Shown piece by piece: positions 1 through 5,892 of a DNA stretch of 10,495 nt. Made by a program: the position numbers and the translations under genes. The stretch is from an uncultured Lachnospiraceae bacterium. GTDB taxonomy: Bacteria; Bacillota; Clostridia; Lachnospirales; Lachnospiraceae. Within the stretch, counting starts at the first letter, position 1. Each line of letters starts with the position of its first letter. The stretch is taken from assembly GCA_948688495.1 (NCBI GenBank), contig CAPQSW010000036.1, positions 1 to 10,495 on the forward strand. The letters are read 5' to 3'. The notes under the pieces were generated by a model. It was not told where the DNA came from. It worked only from the letters and a program-made list of their open reading frames with translations, and searched no databases.

Positions 1-91
1 CTTTTACGTTGATTACGCTATCAGGTTTTTTGTGGGAAAGCATTACAACCGTCTCAACATGAATACCAAATTAGAACATATCCCCACAAAA
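1..91 (-). pseudogene. C-terminal remnant of a TrmA/RumA-family RNA methyltransferase (runs off left edge)
   Basis: Read on the minus strand from 91, the codons give FCGDMF, a stop (71-73), then FGIHVETVVMLSHKKPDSV and onward to the window edge with no further stop. This aligns without gaps over 19 codons to the C-terminal end of the intact methyltransferase at 337-1791 (C-V-D-M-F-P-A-S-A-N-I-E-V-V-C-L-L-S-K). About 8 residues are identical, including the glutamate that serves as general base in the family. The usual family motif is DMFP.T.HVETVVLL, so this copy keeps HVETVV but has a stop where the proline should be. No catalytic or SAM-binding region lies upstream in any frame (a stop is at 92-94). 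It is therefore a fragment rather than a gene. A possible restart is the ATG at 43, leaving an open frame beyond the window. From memory, similar HVETVV-LSHKKPDSVINVK tails occur in clostridial proteins linked to mobile elements; I could not check this. Confidence 0.62.
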
Positions 92-156
92 TCACGGAAA
101 TATGGGCAATATTTATACAGTACGAATACCGCTCGTGCAACCTTTTTCCCACAAAA
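28..156. repeat. 12-bp inverted repeat pair flanking the methyltransferase remnant
   Basis: TTTTGTGGGAAA at 28-39 is the exact reverse complement of TTTCCCACAAAA at 145-156. A shorter related copy, CCCCACAAAA, lies at 82-91. The left arm falls within the LSHK codons of the remnant. The arms are about 105 bp apart. They could be recombination or attachment-type sequences, or chance in AT-rich DNA. Confidence 0.4.
112..140 (-). promoter_or_regulatory. Weak candidate promoter reading toward the left edge
   Basis: On the minus strand TTGCAC (135-140) and TATAAA (112-117) are separated by 17 bases. The -10 is good and the -35 matches only the TTG. If active it would transcribe the methyltransferase remnant and whatever lies left of the window. 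Confidence 0.25.
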
Positions 157-169
157 TATAACCTCCATC

Positions 170-196
170 AATTTTGCACCACCCTGATGCAAAATT
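170..196. repeat. 11-bp stem hairpin
   Basis: AATTTTGCACC (170-180) can pair with GATGCAAAATT (186-196), with one G-U type pair and a 5-base loop. The stem base is AT-rich. No proper U-tract follows on the minus strand. On the plus strand T-rich sequence starts about 10 bases later, so it is at best a weak terminator. It sits between rlmD and the methyltransferase remnant. Confidence 0.4.
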
Positions 197-313
197 TTAA
201 TTGATTCTTTTTTCAATATCTTCAATTGTTAAAATAATAAGTCGATGACAAACTCTCTGCTTTTGAACTTCTTTTTTGATTTCTTCTATAAATTGCAAAT
301 AACAACCACTCAA
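197..313 (-). CDS. Doubtful small ORF, 38 residues, unknown
   Basis: The frame is open from a TTG at 313 to a TAA at 197-199 and encodes a strongly charged, helix-prone peptide (FIEEIKKEVQKQRVCH, then ILTIEDIEKRIN). Composition looks more protein-like than random AT-rich DNA. However, there is no ATG and no convincing ribosome site; only a weak GGCGAG lies about 15 bases upstream. It may be the tail of a decayed gene, fitting the remnant next to it, or chance. I do not recognise the family. Confidence 0.2.
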   Translation of the reverse strand: MSGCYLQFIEEIKKEVQKQRVCHRLIILTIEDIEKRIN

Positions 314-336
314 TAATTAAACGATTTTTCTCGCCG

Positions 337-1791
337 TTAATCATTGCGCATTTTCAATTCCACTTCTATATTCTGTTTTGTACGGAGTTTGGAAAGCAAA
401 CATACAACTTCTATATTGGCCGAAGCCGGAAACATGTCCACACAGCATACCCGCTCTACCATATACCCGCGTGCCTGCAAAACTTCCAAATCCCTTGCCA
501 GACTGGTTGGTTTACAGGAAACATATACCATCCTCTTAACACCATAATGGATAATGCGCTCCAATGCCTTTGGATGTATGCCATCCCGTGGAGGGTCCAG
601 CACAATAAAATCCGGTTGCTGCTCAATCCCATCCAGGACCTTCCACACATCCCCGGCAATAAACTCACAATTATGCAAATTGTTCAACCGGGTATTTTCC
701 CGGGCAGCCTCCACAGCTTCTTCCACAATCTCCACACCGATAACTTTCCTGGCCACAGGCGCAAGCATCTGGGCAATCGTCCCTGTTCCGCTGTACAGGT
801 CATAAACTACCCGGTCATCTCCGGCATCTGCCACAAATTCCCTGACGGTTTCATATAAAACTTCTGCCCCCAGTGAATTGGTCTGGAAGAATGAGAACGG
901 CGAAATACGAAAACGCAGCCCCAATATCTCCTCAAAGAAATAATCCTGTCCATATAAAATCCTGGTCTGCTCATTGATTACCGCATCCGCGAGACTGTCG
1001 TTGTGTGTATTTAAAATGCCAACAATCTTACCTTCCAAAGAAATCCCAAGCAAAACCTCCTGAAAACCTTTAAGCAGACTTTCCTCAGCATCATTTTCCA
1101 TCTGGGTCGTTGTCACCAAATCAATAAGAATCTCCCCCGTTTTTACAGCCTTGCGCACCAGTAGGTGGCGCAAATACCCCATATGGCGCATTTTGTGATA
1201 ATAAGGCACTCCCTGTTCCTGGAAATAAGTAAGCACTGCCGACAGAATCCTTGAATAGTCTTCATCGACAATTTTACAACCAGACACCGTCACAATATCA
1301 TGAAAACTGCCGCGTTTGTGCATTCCCAGACAGAGCGGTCCATCTTTATAATTATCCCCAAAAGAAAATTCCATTTTATTGCGGTAAGCAAACTGTCTGG
1401 GACTCTCCTTGATTCCCTCAAAAATATCAGAAAAAGCCCTTCCATCCCTCTGATCCTGATATATATCACATACCGGCCCTATAAGCTGCCTTACCTGATG
1501 CCCCTTTAATTCCAATTGTTTTTCATAGCTAAGATTCAAAAAGGTACAGCCGCCGCAAGTTCCAAAATGCTCACAGGGAATCTCGTTAAGCTCCAGCGGT
1601 GATTTTTCCAGCACCTTTAATAACCGACCTTCCCCCCTGCCTTTTCTGACTTTATTGATAGAGAAGGAAATTCTCTGTCCGGGAAGTGCATTCTTTACCA
1701 CTGCCTTTTTCCCATCTTCCAGAATAACGATTCCTTTGTTTGGAAAATCCATCCTTTCTACGGTGCCCTCATATACCTGTCCCTTTTTCAT
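337..1791 (-). CDS. rlmD: 23S rRNA (uracil-C5)-methyltransferase, RlmD/RlmCD type
   Basis: The product transfers a methyl group from SAM to C5 of uridine in 23S rRNA (U1939 and, in the Gram-positive RlmCD type, also U747). It is 484 residues, normal for the family. Residues 1-60 form a TRAM RNA-binding domain. C73, C79, C82 (C-x5-CGGC) and C172 match the four ligands of the RumA 4Fe-4S cluster. FFQTN at 301-305, the SAM-binding DLYSGTGTIA (331-340), DPPRDG (399-404) and the nucleophile C426 in SCKPTSLARDL follow in family order. The general base is E461. Its motif reads FPASANIE where FP.T.HVE is usual, so the Thr and His are replaced although all catalytic residues remain. The ATG start has AAGG-type sites just upstream. 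It lies downstream of the small membrane-protein gene but beyond that gene's terminator, so it probably has its own promoter. Whether it is RlmD-like or dual-site RlmCD-like cannot be told from sequence alone. Confidence 0.95.
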   Translation of the reverse strand: MKKGQVYEGTVERMDFPNKGIVILEDGKKAVVKNALPGQRISFSINKVRKGRGEGRLLKVLEKSPLELNEIPCEHFGTCGGCTFLNLSYEKQLELKGHQVRQLIGPVCDIYQDQRDGRAFSDIFEGIKESPRQFAYRNKMEFSFGDNYKDGPLCLGMHKRGSFHDIVTVSGCKIVDEDYSRILSAVLTYFQEQGVPYYHKMRHMGYLRHLLVRKAVKTGEILIDLVTTTQMENDAEESLLKGFQEVLLGISLEGKIVGILNTHNDSLADAVINEQTRILYGQDYFFEEILGLRFRISPFSFFQTNSLGAEVLYETVREFVADAGDDRVVYDLYSGTGTIAQMLAPVARKVIGVEIVEEAVEAARENTRLNNLHNCEFIAGDVWKVLDGIEQQPDFIVLDPPRDGIHPKALERIIHYGVKRMVYVSCKPTSLARDLEVLQARGYMVERVCCVDMFPASANIEVVCLLSKLRTKQNIEVELKMRND

Positions 1792-1825
1792 AACCTTTAC
1801 CTTTTCCTTCCTAAATGATCTTCAG

Positions 1826-1854
1826 TTTATAGAAAATAGCGCTATAAGCTAAAA
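1826..1854 (-). promoter_or_regulatory. Weak candidate promoter for the rRNA methyltransferase gene
   Basis: TATAAA (1826-1831, minus strand) lies 17 bases after TTTTAG (1849-1854), a poor -35 that overlaps the U-tract of the preceding terminator. A 10-bp palindrome ATAGCGCTAT (1836-1845) sits in the spacer. It is the best placed promoter-like sequence between the terminator and the gene, but it is not strong. Confidence 0.28.
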
Positions 1855-1881
1855 AGCTCCCACATACATGCGGGAGCTTTT
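1849..1881 (-). terminator. Intrinsic terminator after the small membrane-protein gene
   Basis: AAAAGCTCCC (1852-1861) pairs perfectly with GGGAGCTTTT (1872-1881) around a 10-base loop. Read on the minus strand the stem is followed by a run of five T then AG, and it lies 16 bases past the stop codon of the gene ending at 1897. The plus strand has only TTTT then CAC, and no plus-strand gene ends here, so the minus direction is the working one. Confidence 0.85.
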
Positions 1882-1896
1882 CACACTCAAATCCTT

Positions 1897-2151
1897 TTAT
1901 TCTTTCTCATCCTCGTCATCGAAGAAATCATCCTCGAAATCATCTTCAAAGTCATCCTCGAAATCTTCCAAATAATCCGGTGTAAAGAAACGGTAAACTC
2001 CATATACGATAGCTGCAACTGCTACAACCGCCCCTGCGATTGCACAAATCCAGAGTACCTTAGATTTCTTTTTCTCCGTTTCCTCCTGTTTGTGTAACAG
2101 TTCATTCAACTTTACTGAACTTAAAAACTCATCAAATTTCTCTCTATTCAT
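1897..2151 (-). CDS. Small single-pass membrane protein with acidic FEDD-repeat tail
   Basis: An 84-residue protein of no known function to me. Residues 1-31 are charged and helical, ending in KKKSK. Residues 32-56 form one hydrophobic segment (VLWICAIAGAVVAVAAIVYG and on), and residues 59-84 are almost only D, E and F, with FEDD repeated in phase. The basic stretch before the membrane segment predicts the N-terminus inside the cell and the acidic tail outside. I chose the ATG at 2151 because GGAGG ends 6 bases before it; the in-frame ATGs upstream at 2172 and 2163 have no such site. The tail is encoded by near-identical 12-base units, so its length could vary between strains. It lies behind a strong promoter and a possible 46-codon ORF, and before a terminator. 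The acidic tail could bind cations or a basic surface, but this is only inference. Confidence 0.85.
   Translation of the reverse strand: MNREKFDEFLSSVKLNELLHKQEETEKKKSKVLWICAIAGAVVAVAAIVYGVYRFFTPDYLEDFEDDFEDDFEDDFFDDEDEKE
1920..1973 (-). repeat. In-phase short tandem repeat encoding FEDD units
   Basis: Near-identical 12-base units (variants of GATTTCGAGGAT and GACTTTGAAGAT on the minus strand) encode three consecutive DFED/FEDD units followed by a degenerate fourth (DDFFDD). Alternating synonymous codons (TTC/TTT, GAG/GAA) show that the protein pattern, and not only slippage, is kept. Confidence 0.6.
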
Positions 2152-2175
2152 GATTTCCTCCATTCTGTGCATCTT

Positions 2176-2316
2176 TCAGCACAAACAGGCGTCTGGTAAA
2201 AGATTTACGGACTCTTTCACTTCCACCCTGCTTTTCTTTAAATTGTGGCAGATAATTCCACCTACCGTCCTTCTAACCCCTGAAGGGAAAGCATCAGTAT
2301 CTCTCTGGCTGCTCAA
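2176..2316 (-). CDS. Candidate 46-residue small protein with TTG start
   Basis: A frame of 46 codons runs from TTG (2314-2316) to TGA (2176-2178). A perfect AAGGAGG (2322-2328) stands 5 bases before the TTG, and an extended -10 promoter stands just before that, so the transcript would begin almost at the ribosome site. The peptide begins (M)SSQRDTDAFPSGVRR, has a central TVGGIICHNLKK, and ends LLPDACLC. C23-H24 and C44/C46 could bind a metal or form disulfides. It has no membrane segment or signal peptide. The next gene's ribosome site follows within 25 bases, so the two would be co-transcribed. I do not recognise a family. The alternative is that this is an untranslated, perhaps structured leader of about 180 bases and the ORF is chance, but promoter, ribosome site and frame length in the right order favour translation. 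Confidence 0.5.
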   Translation of the reverse strand: MSSQRDTDAFPSGVRRTVGGIICHNLKKSRVEVKESVNLLPDACLC

Positions 2317-2335
2317 AGAGACCTCCTTGGGTCAT

Positions 2336-2372
2336 ATTATATCATACCTTTGCCAATTAGCATACCAATTTT
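2336..2372 (-). promoter_or_regulatory. Promoter for the small ORF and small membrane-protein gene
   Basis: On the minus strand TGATATAAT (2336-2344) is a perfect extended -10 (TG-n-TATAAT). A TTGGTA -35 lies upstream, spaced 16 bases from the overlapping TATGAT hexamer and 21 bases from TATAAT. Start of transcription would be near 2329. It lies just behind the stop codon of pcrA, so the downstream genes need not depend on pcrA read-through. Confidence 0.7.
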
Positions 2373-2380
2373 TTGAAAAT

Positions 2381-4630
2381 TTATACTTTTTTTAGTTTTG
2401 CAAAAGACGCAAACATCTTCTTTACGCCAACCCTGTCAAAATCTACAGTTACCTCATAATCCCTGCCTCCCTCTACAATCTGCACAACCGTTCCTTCCCC
2501 AAATTTGATATGTTTCACACGGTCTCCGCTGCCGTACTCAAGGGAAATGCTGTTTGTTGTACTGCTCGAAAAGGAGGTACTCTGATATGTCTTTTTCTGA
2601 TATGGTTTACTCTGTGCATTTCCAACTGCAAAAATCGGATTCACTTTTGATCCTGCCTGGCTAAAGGACCTTGGCAGAGCCTCCCTTGTTTTCTCCACCT
2701 CACTCTTATCTGCTCCGCGCAGCAGCGTTCCCGGTATCTCCTTTATAAAACGGGATACTTTATTATATTGTGTCTCACCACGAATCATGCGTTGTCTGGC
2801 ACATGAAATTGTAAGGTCCGTCATGGCACGCGTAATTCCAACATAGCACAGACGCCGTTCCTCCTCAATCTCCATAGGATCATCGGAAATAATCGTCATA
2901 TAGCTAGGAAACAGTCCATCTTCCATGCCTGCCAGATACACATTCGGAAATTCCAGCCCCTTGGCACTATGTAATGTCATCAATACCACATAATCATTCC
3001 CTTGCTGCAGGTTATCAATATCTGAGACAAGCGCAACTTCTTCCAGAAATCCACTCAATGTGGGCTCCTCTGCGCTTTCCTCATACGCCACAGCCTTGCT
3101 GATTAACTCGTCAATATTTTCAATACGCACCCTGGATTCCTCTGTATTCTCTGCCTCAAGCTCCGCAACGTATCCCGTCCCTTCAATGACTTCCTGCAAT
3201 ATTTGTGAGACACAAAGATACTCCAGCTTACTGCGCATCGTCTGGATAAACGTCACAAAAGGCTTAATCTTTACTCCGGCCCGTCCAAGGCTTGGAATAT
3301 CATCCGCCATCTTCAATGCGTTGTAAAAACTCATATCCTTCTCTACGGCATAATCCTGCACCCGTCCAAGCGAAGTCGCACCAATCCCTCGTTTGGGTAC
3401 ATTGATAATACGCCGCACTGCCAGATCATCCCTGCCATTGTCAATTGTCTTTAAATAGGCAAGCAGATCCTTAATTTCTTTTCTTGCATAGAAATTCACG
3501 CCGCCCACAACGCGGTAAGGCATATTGCTTACCACAAACCGCTCCTCAAAGAGACGGGACTGTGCATTGGTGCGATATAGGATGGCACAGTCACCATACG
3601 GATATTTCCCCTCCCTGACCTTGCTTTTAATATCATTTATCACATAGTCTGCTTCCTCATAGGCGGAGTCAAACTGTTGAAAATTAATTTTTTCTCCCTC
3701 ATCGTTCTCTGTCCACAGACGCTTGGGCTTTCGTCCTACATTATTGGCAATTACAAAATTCGCCGCATTTAAAATGTTCTTTGTTGAGCGGTAATTCTGT
3801 TCGAGCTTGATAACTTTTGCATCCGGATAGACATCCTCAAAATTCAAAATATTCCTGATATTAGCGCCCCGAAATTTGTAGATAGACTGATCGTCATCGC
3901 CTACCACACATAAATTCCGGTACTTCTCAGCCAACAACCGGATAAGCTCAAACTGCGCCGTATTCGTATCCTGATATTCATCCACCATGATATATTTGAA
4001 ACGCTCCTGATAACTGTTTAAAACCTCTGCATCATGCTTAAAAAGTTCCACAGTCTTTACAATCAAATCGTCAAAATCCAACGCATTATTCTTACGAAGC
4101 ATCGCCTGGTATTCCCGGTAAACCGCTGCCTGCCTCTCCTTCGCAAAATCACCCGCAGCACGCAGCGTAAACTCCTCCGGCGAAATCAACTCATCCTTGG
4201 CAGAGGAAATAATTCCCAGAAACATTTTCTCCTTATATACCTTCGTATCAATCTGCAACCGTTTACAGACTTCTTTCATGAGTGACTTCTGATCGTCCGT
4301 GTCATAGATGGTAAAATGATTGTCAAATCCCAGTCGGTCAATATAACGTCTCAGAATCCGCACACAGGCGGCATGAAAGGTGGAAACCCAAATACTCTCA
4401 GCTCCAAACCCAACAAGCTTGTCTATACGCTCCCGCATCTCCTCTGCTGCCTTATTTGTAAACGTAATTGCCAGAATATGATAAGGGTTGACTCCCTTTT
4501 CTTCAATCAGGCAGACTGTCCTGTGCGTCAAAACCCTGGTCTTGCCCGACCCTGCCCCTGCCAAAATCAACAGTGGCCCTTCCGTACAAAATACTGCCTC
4601 TTGCTGCATGGAATTTAAGTTCTCATACAT
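2381..4630 (-). CDS. pcrA: ATP-dependent 3'-5' DNA helicase PcrA/UvrD
   Basis: A superfamily 1A helicase that unwinds DNA in repair, plasmid rolling-circle replication and removal of RecA or stalled RNA polymerase. From the chosen start it is 749 residues. The motifs are all present and in order: Q motif LNSMQQEAV (5-13), Walker A AGAGSGKT (24-31), Ia TFTNKAAEEM (56-65), Walker B VDEYQDTN (216-223), III GDDDQSIYKFRGA (244-256), IV LEQNYRST (276-283), then V TLHSAKGLEF and VI RRLCYVGITRA. The last 50 residues (GDRVKHIKFGEGTVVQI and on) form the Tudor-like tail that contacts RNA polymerase in PcrA. The frame stays open up to an ATG at 4699, but that ATG overlaps the -35 of the promoter. The ATG at 4630 follows GGGAGG by about 10 bases and is the family's usual start. 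No intrinsic terminator is visible after the stop. Confidence 0.97.
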   Translation of the reverse strand: MYENLNSMQQEAVFCTEGPLLILAGAGSGKTRVLTHRTVCLIEEKGVNPYHILAITFTNKAAEEMRERIDKLVGFGAESIWVSTFHAACVRILRRYIDRLGFDNHFTIYDTDDQKSLMKEVCKRLQIDTKVYKEKMFLGIISSAKDELISPEEFTLRAAGDFAKERQAAVYREYQAMLRKNNALDFDDLIVKTVELFKHDAEVLNSYQERFKYIMVDEYQDTNTAQFELIRLLAEKYRNLCVVGDDDQSIYKFRGANIRNILNFEDVYPDAKVIKLEQNYRSTKNILNAANFVIANNVGRKPKRLWTENDEGEKINFQQFDSAYEEADYVINDIKSKVREGKYPYGDCAILYRTNAQSRLFEERFVVSNMPYRVVGGVNFYARKEIKDLLAYLKTIDNGRDDLAVRRIINVPKRGIGATSLGRVQDYAVEKDMSFYNALKMADDIPSLGRAGVKIKPFVTFIQTMRSKLEYLCVSQILQEVIEGTGYVAELEAENTEESRVRIENIDELISKAVAYEESAEEPTLSGFLEEVALVSDIDNLQQGNDYVVLMTLHSAKGLEFPNVYLAGMEDGLFPSYMTIISDDPMEIEEERRLCYVGITRAMTDLTISCARQRMIRGETQYNKVSRFIKEIPGTLLRGADKSEVEKTREALPRSFSQAGSKVNPIFAVGNAQSKPYQKKTYQSTSFSSSTTNSISLEYGSGDRVKHIKFGEGTVVQIVEGGRDYEVTVDFDRVGVKKMFASFAKLKKV

Positions 4631-4670
4631 ATTTTCATTTCCTCCCTGATACGCATTCAAACATATGTTT

Positions 4671-4699
4671 ATTATAGTGTATATCTTTTTATATTTCAA
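4671..4699 (-). promoter_or_regulatory. pcrA promoter
   Basis: On the minus strand TTGAAA (4694-4699) and TATAAT (4671-4676) are separated by exactly 17 bases, a near-consensus sigma-A promoter. Transcription would start near 4664, giving a leader of about 34 bases before the ATG at 4630. This rules out the upstream in-frame ATG at 4699. Confidence 0.85.
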
Positions 4700-4741
4700 C
4701 CTGTTTTTCTTCTATAATGTTATGGAAATACAACAAACTGC

Positions 4742-4770
4742 TTGTCATCTGGTTTTGAATACTATATAAT
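4742..4770 (+). promoter_or_regulatory. Promoter of the DUF1836 gene
   Basis: TTGTCA (4742-4747), 17 bases, TATAAT (4765-4770): a near-consensus sigma-A promoter. The start site would fall near 4777, where the ribosome site GAGGTG begins, so the message would have a leader of only about 12 bases. Its -35 is about 40 bp from the -35 of the divergent pcrA promoter. Confidence 0.85.
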
Positions 4771-4788
4771 GATTTTGAGGTGAAAAAA

Positions 4789-5412
4789 ATGACAATTGAT
4801 GAAAAAGATTTATTGAATAGTATTATAAACAGCCTGTCCCATATTGATTTTATCAAACCGGAAGATTTCCCAAATATAGATTTGTATATGGATCAAGTCA
4901 CAACTTTCATGGATACGCAGCTCTCTGCATGTAAACGGCATCCAGAGGATAAGGTGCTGACCAAGACTATGATCAATAATTATGCCAAGAACCAACTGCT
5001 TCCCCCTCCCGTGAAGAAAAAGTATTCCAGGGAGCATATGCTGGTATTAATTTTTATCTATTATTTTAAGAATATCTTAAGCATCGGGGATATACAGGCA
5101 ATCTTAAACCCAATTACCGATAAATACTTTGCTTCTGATTTGGACTTTAACCTGGAAAATATATATTCCGAAATTTTTCGCCTGGAAGAATCTGGCATTC
5201 GCAATATCCAAAAGGATCTTACCAGGAAATACCAGAAAAGCCTGCAGACGTTTGCAGAACTCCCCAAGGAAGACCGAAAGGAGCTACAGCATTTCTCATT
5301 CATCTGTATGCTGTGCTTTGATGTGTATTTAAAAAAACAGCTGATTGAACGAATGATTGACTCCAGTCTTTCAGAAAAAGACAAAAGCAAAGATAATCCA
5401 GATAAAAAATAA
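4789..5412 (+). CDS. DUF1836 family protein, putative transcriptional regulator
   Basis: A 207-residue soluble protein. The DUF1836 core is recognisable at residues 58-102: TKTMINNYAKNQLLPPP followed by KKKYSREHMLVLIFIYYF and ILSIGDI. This has the look of a MerR-like or similar helix-turn-helix head with a second conserved helix. Later parts are helical and the last 15 residues are polar (KDKSKDNPDKK). The family is mostly uncharacterised; I recall B. subtilis YkrK, a repressor of htpX, as a member. I chose the ATG at 4789, preceded by GAGGTG at 6 bases; a GTG at 4780 in the same frame is part of that ribosome site. It is divergent from pcrA, converges with yerC, and ends in a strong terminator, so it is a single-gene unit. 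A DNA target is not evident. Confidence 0.85.
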   Translation: MTIDEKDLLNSIINSLSHIDFIKPEDFPNIDLYMDQVTTFMDTQLSACKRHPEDKVLTKTMINNYAKNQLLPPPVKKKYSREHMLVLIFIYYFKNILSIGDIQAILNPITDKYFASDLDFNLENIYSEIFRLEESGIRNIQKDLTRKYQKSLQTFAELPKEDRKELQHFSFICMLCFDVYLKKQLIERMIDSSLSEKDKSKDNPDKK

Positions 5413-5420
5413 ATGTATAA

Positions 5421-5452
5421 AGGGATTGCCATAAGCTGCAATCCCTATTTTT
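5421..5452. terminator. Terminator shared by the DUF1836 gene and yerC
   Basis: AGGGATTGC (5421-5429) pairs perfectly with GCAATCCCT (5438-5446) around an 8-base loop. On the plus strand it is followed by A and five T and ends the DUF1836 message. On the minus strand the T-tract is weak (CCCTTTATAC). The stop codon of yerC (5445-5447) overlaps the stem, so the hairpin is partly inside that gene. Confidence 0.85.
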
Positions 5453-5744
5453 CTTTCCCGATGCCCATTCTGGCAAATACCATGTCATATCCATCATTTC
5501 CATAATTCAGAGAACGATTCACCCGGCTGATTGTCGCCGTAGAGGCCCCTGTCTGCTCCGCAATATCCAGATATGTCTTCTGCATCCGCAGCATTCTTGC
5601 CACCTCAAACCTCTGTGATAACGATAACAACTCATTCACCGTACATACATCTTCAAAAAATTTATAGCATTCTTCCTTATTTTCCAGATCCAATATAGCT
5701 TCAAACAAATGGTCTACGGCTTCTGTCCTTAATTTCTTGCTCAT
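5445..5744 (-). CDS. yerC: YerC/YecD-type TrpR-superfamily regulator
   Basis: A 99-residue protein of the YerC/YecD family, related to the Trp repressor fold: all-helical, probably a dimer that binds DNA. The family signature VNELLSLSQRFEVARML lies at 36-52. The helix-turn-helix KTYLDIAEQTGASTATISRVNRSL lies at 56-79, followed by NYGNDGY. Ligand and targets are not known for this family. I chose the ATG at 5744 because AAGGAG ends 7 bases upstream of it. The in-frame ATG at 5750 is only one base from that site. Its stop codon lies within the shared terminator hairpin. In B. subtilis yerC is also close to pcrA, which supports the assignment. Confidence 0.9.
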   Translation of the reverse strand: MSKKLRTEAVDHLFEAILDLENKEECYKFFEDVCTVNELLSLSQRFEVARMLRMQKTYLDIAEQTGASTATISRVNRSLNYGNDGYDMVFARMGIGKEK

Positions 5745-5800
5745 GCCCATTCTCCTTTTATGTATTTCTCAGACCAGGATTCTGTGCCTGTCTCTTTCTG

Positions 5801-5829
5801 ATTTTACCATATTAACGTTGCATAGTAAA
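5801..5829 (-). promoter_or_regulatory. yerC promoter
   Basis: On the minus strand TAAAAT (5801-5806) is preceded by TGG, which makes an extended -10. TTTACT (5824-5829) lies 17 bases upstream as a moderate -35. The leader to the ATG at 5744 would be about 50 bases. Confidence 0.55.
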
Positions 5830-5849
5830 CAACATATTTATCAATTTTA

Positions 5850-5871
5850 ATGCTGATAAAAGCATGCTGAT
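5850..5871. repeat. Short direct repeat upstream of yerC
   Basis: ATGCTGAT occurs at 5850-5857 and 5864-5871, 14 bases apart. It is between the end of the Crp/Fnr-like gene and the yerC promoter. It may be an activator or repressor site upstream of the -35 of yerC, or chance. Confidence 0.25.
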
Positions 5872-5892
5872 TTACATAAGAGCCATTCTTCC

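Noticed and set aside
43..225. 60-codon minus-strand frame starting at 225
   Set aside because: No ribosome site at 225, implausible composition, and it crosses the hairpin. Another frame of the same strand aligns to a methyltransferase tail and explains 1-91 better.
2152..2330. T-box-like AGGGTGG within the leader before the small membrane-protein gene
   Set aside because: The T-box core continues as NACCGCG; here it reads AAGTGAA. There is no specifier stem or downstream terminator, and the next gene is not an amino-acid gene.
2345..2380. Terminator for pcrA
   Set aside because: Only an AT-only inverted repeat (AATTTT/AAAATT) is present, with no GC stem.
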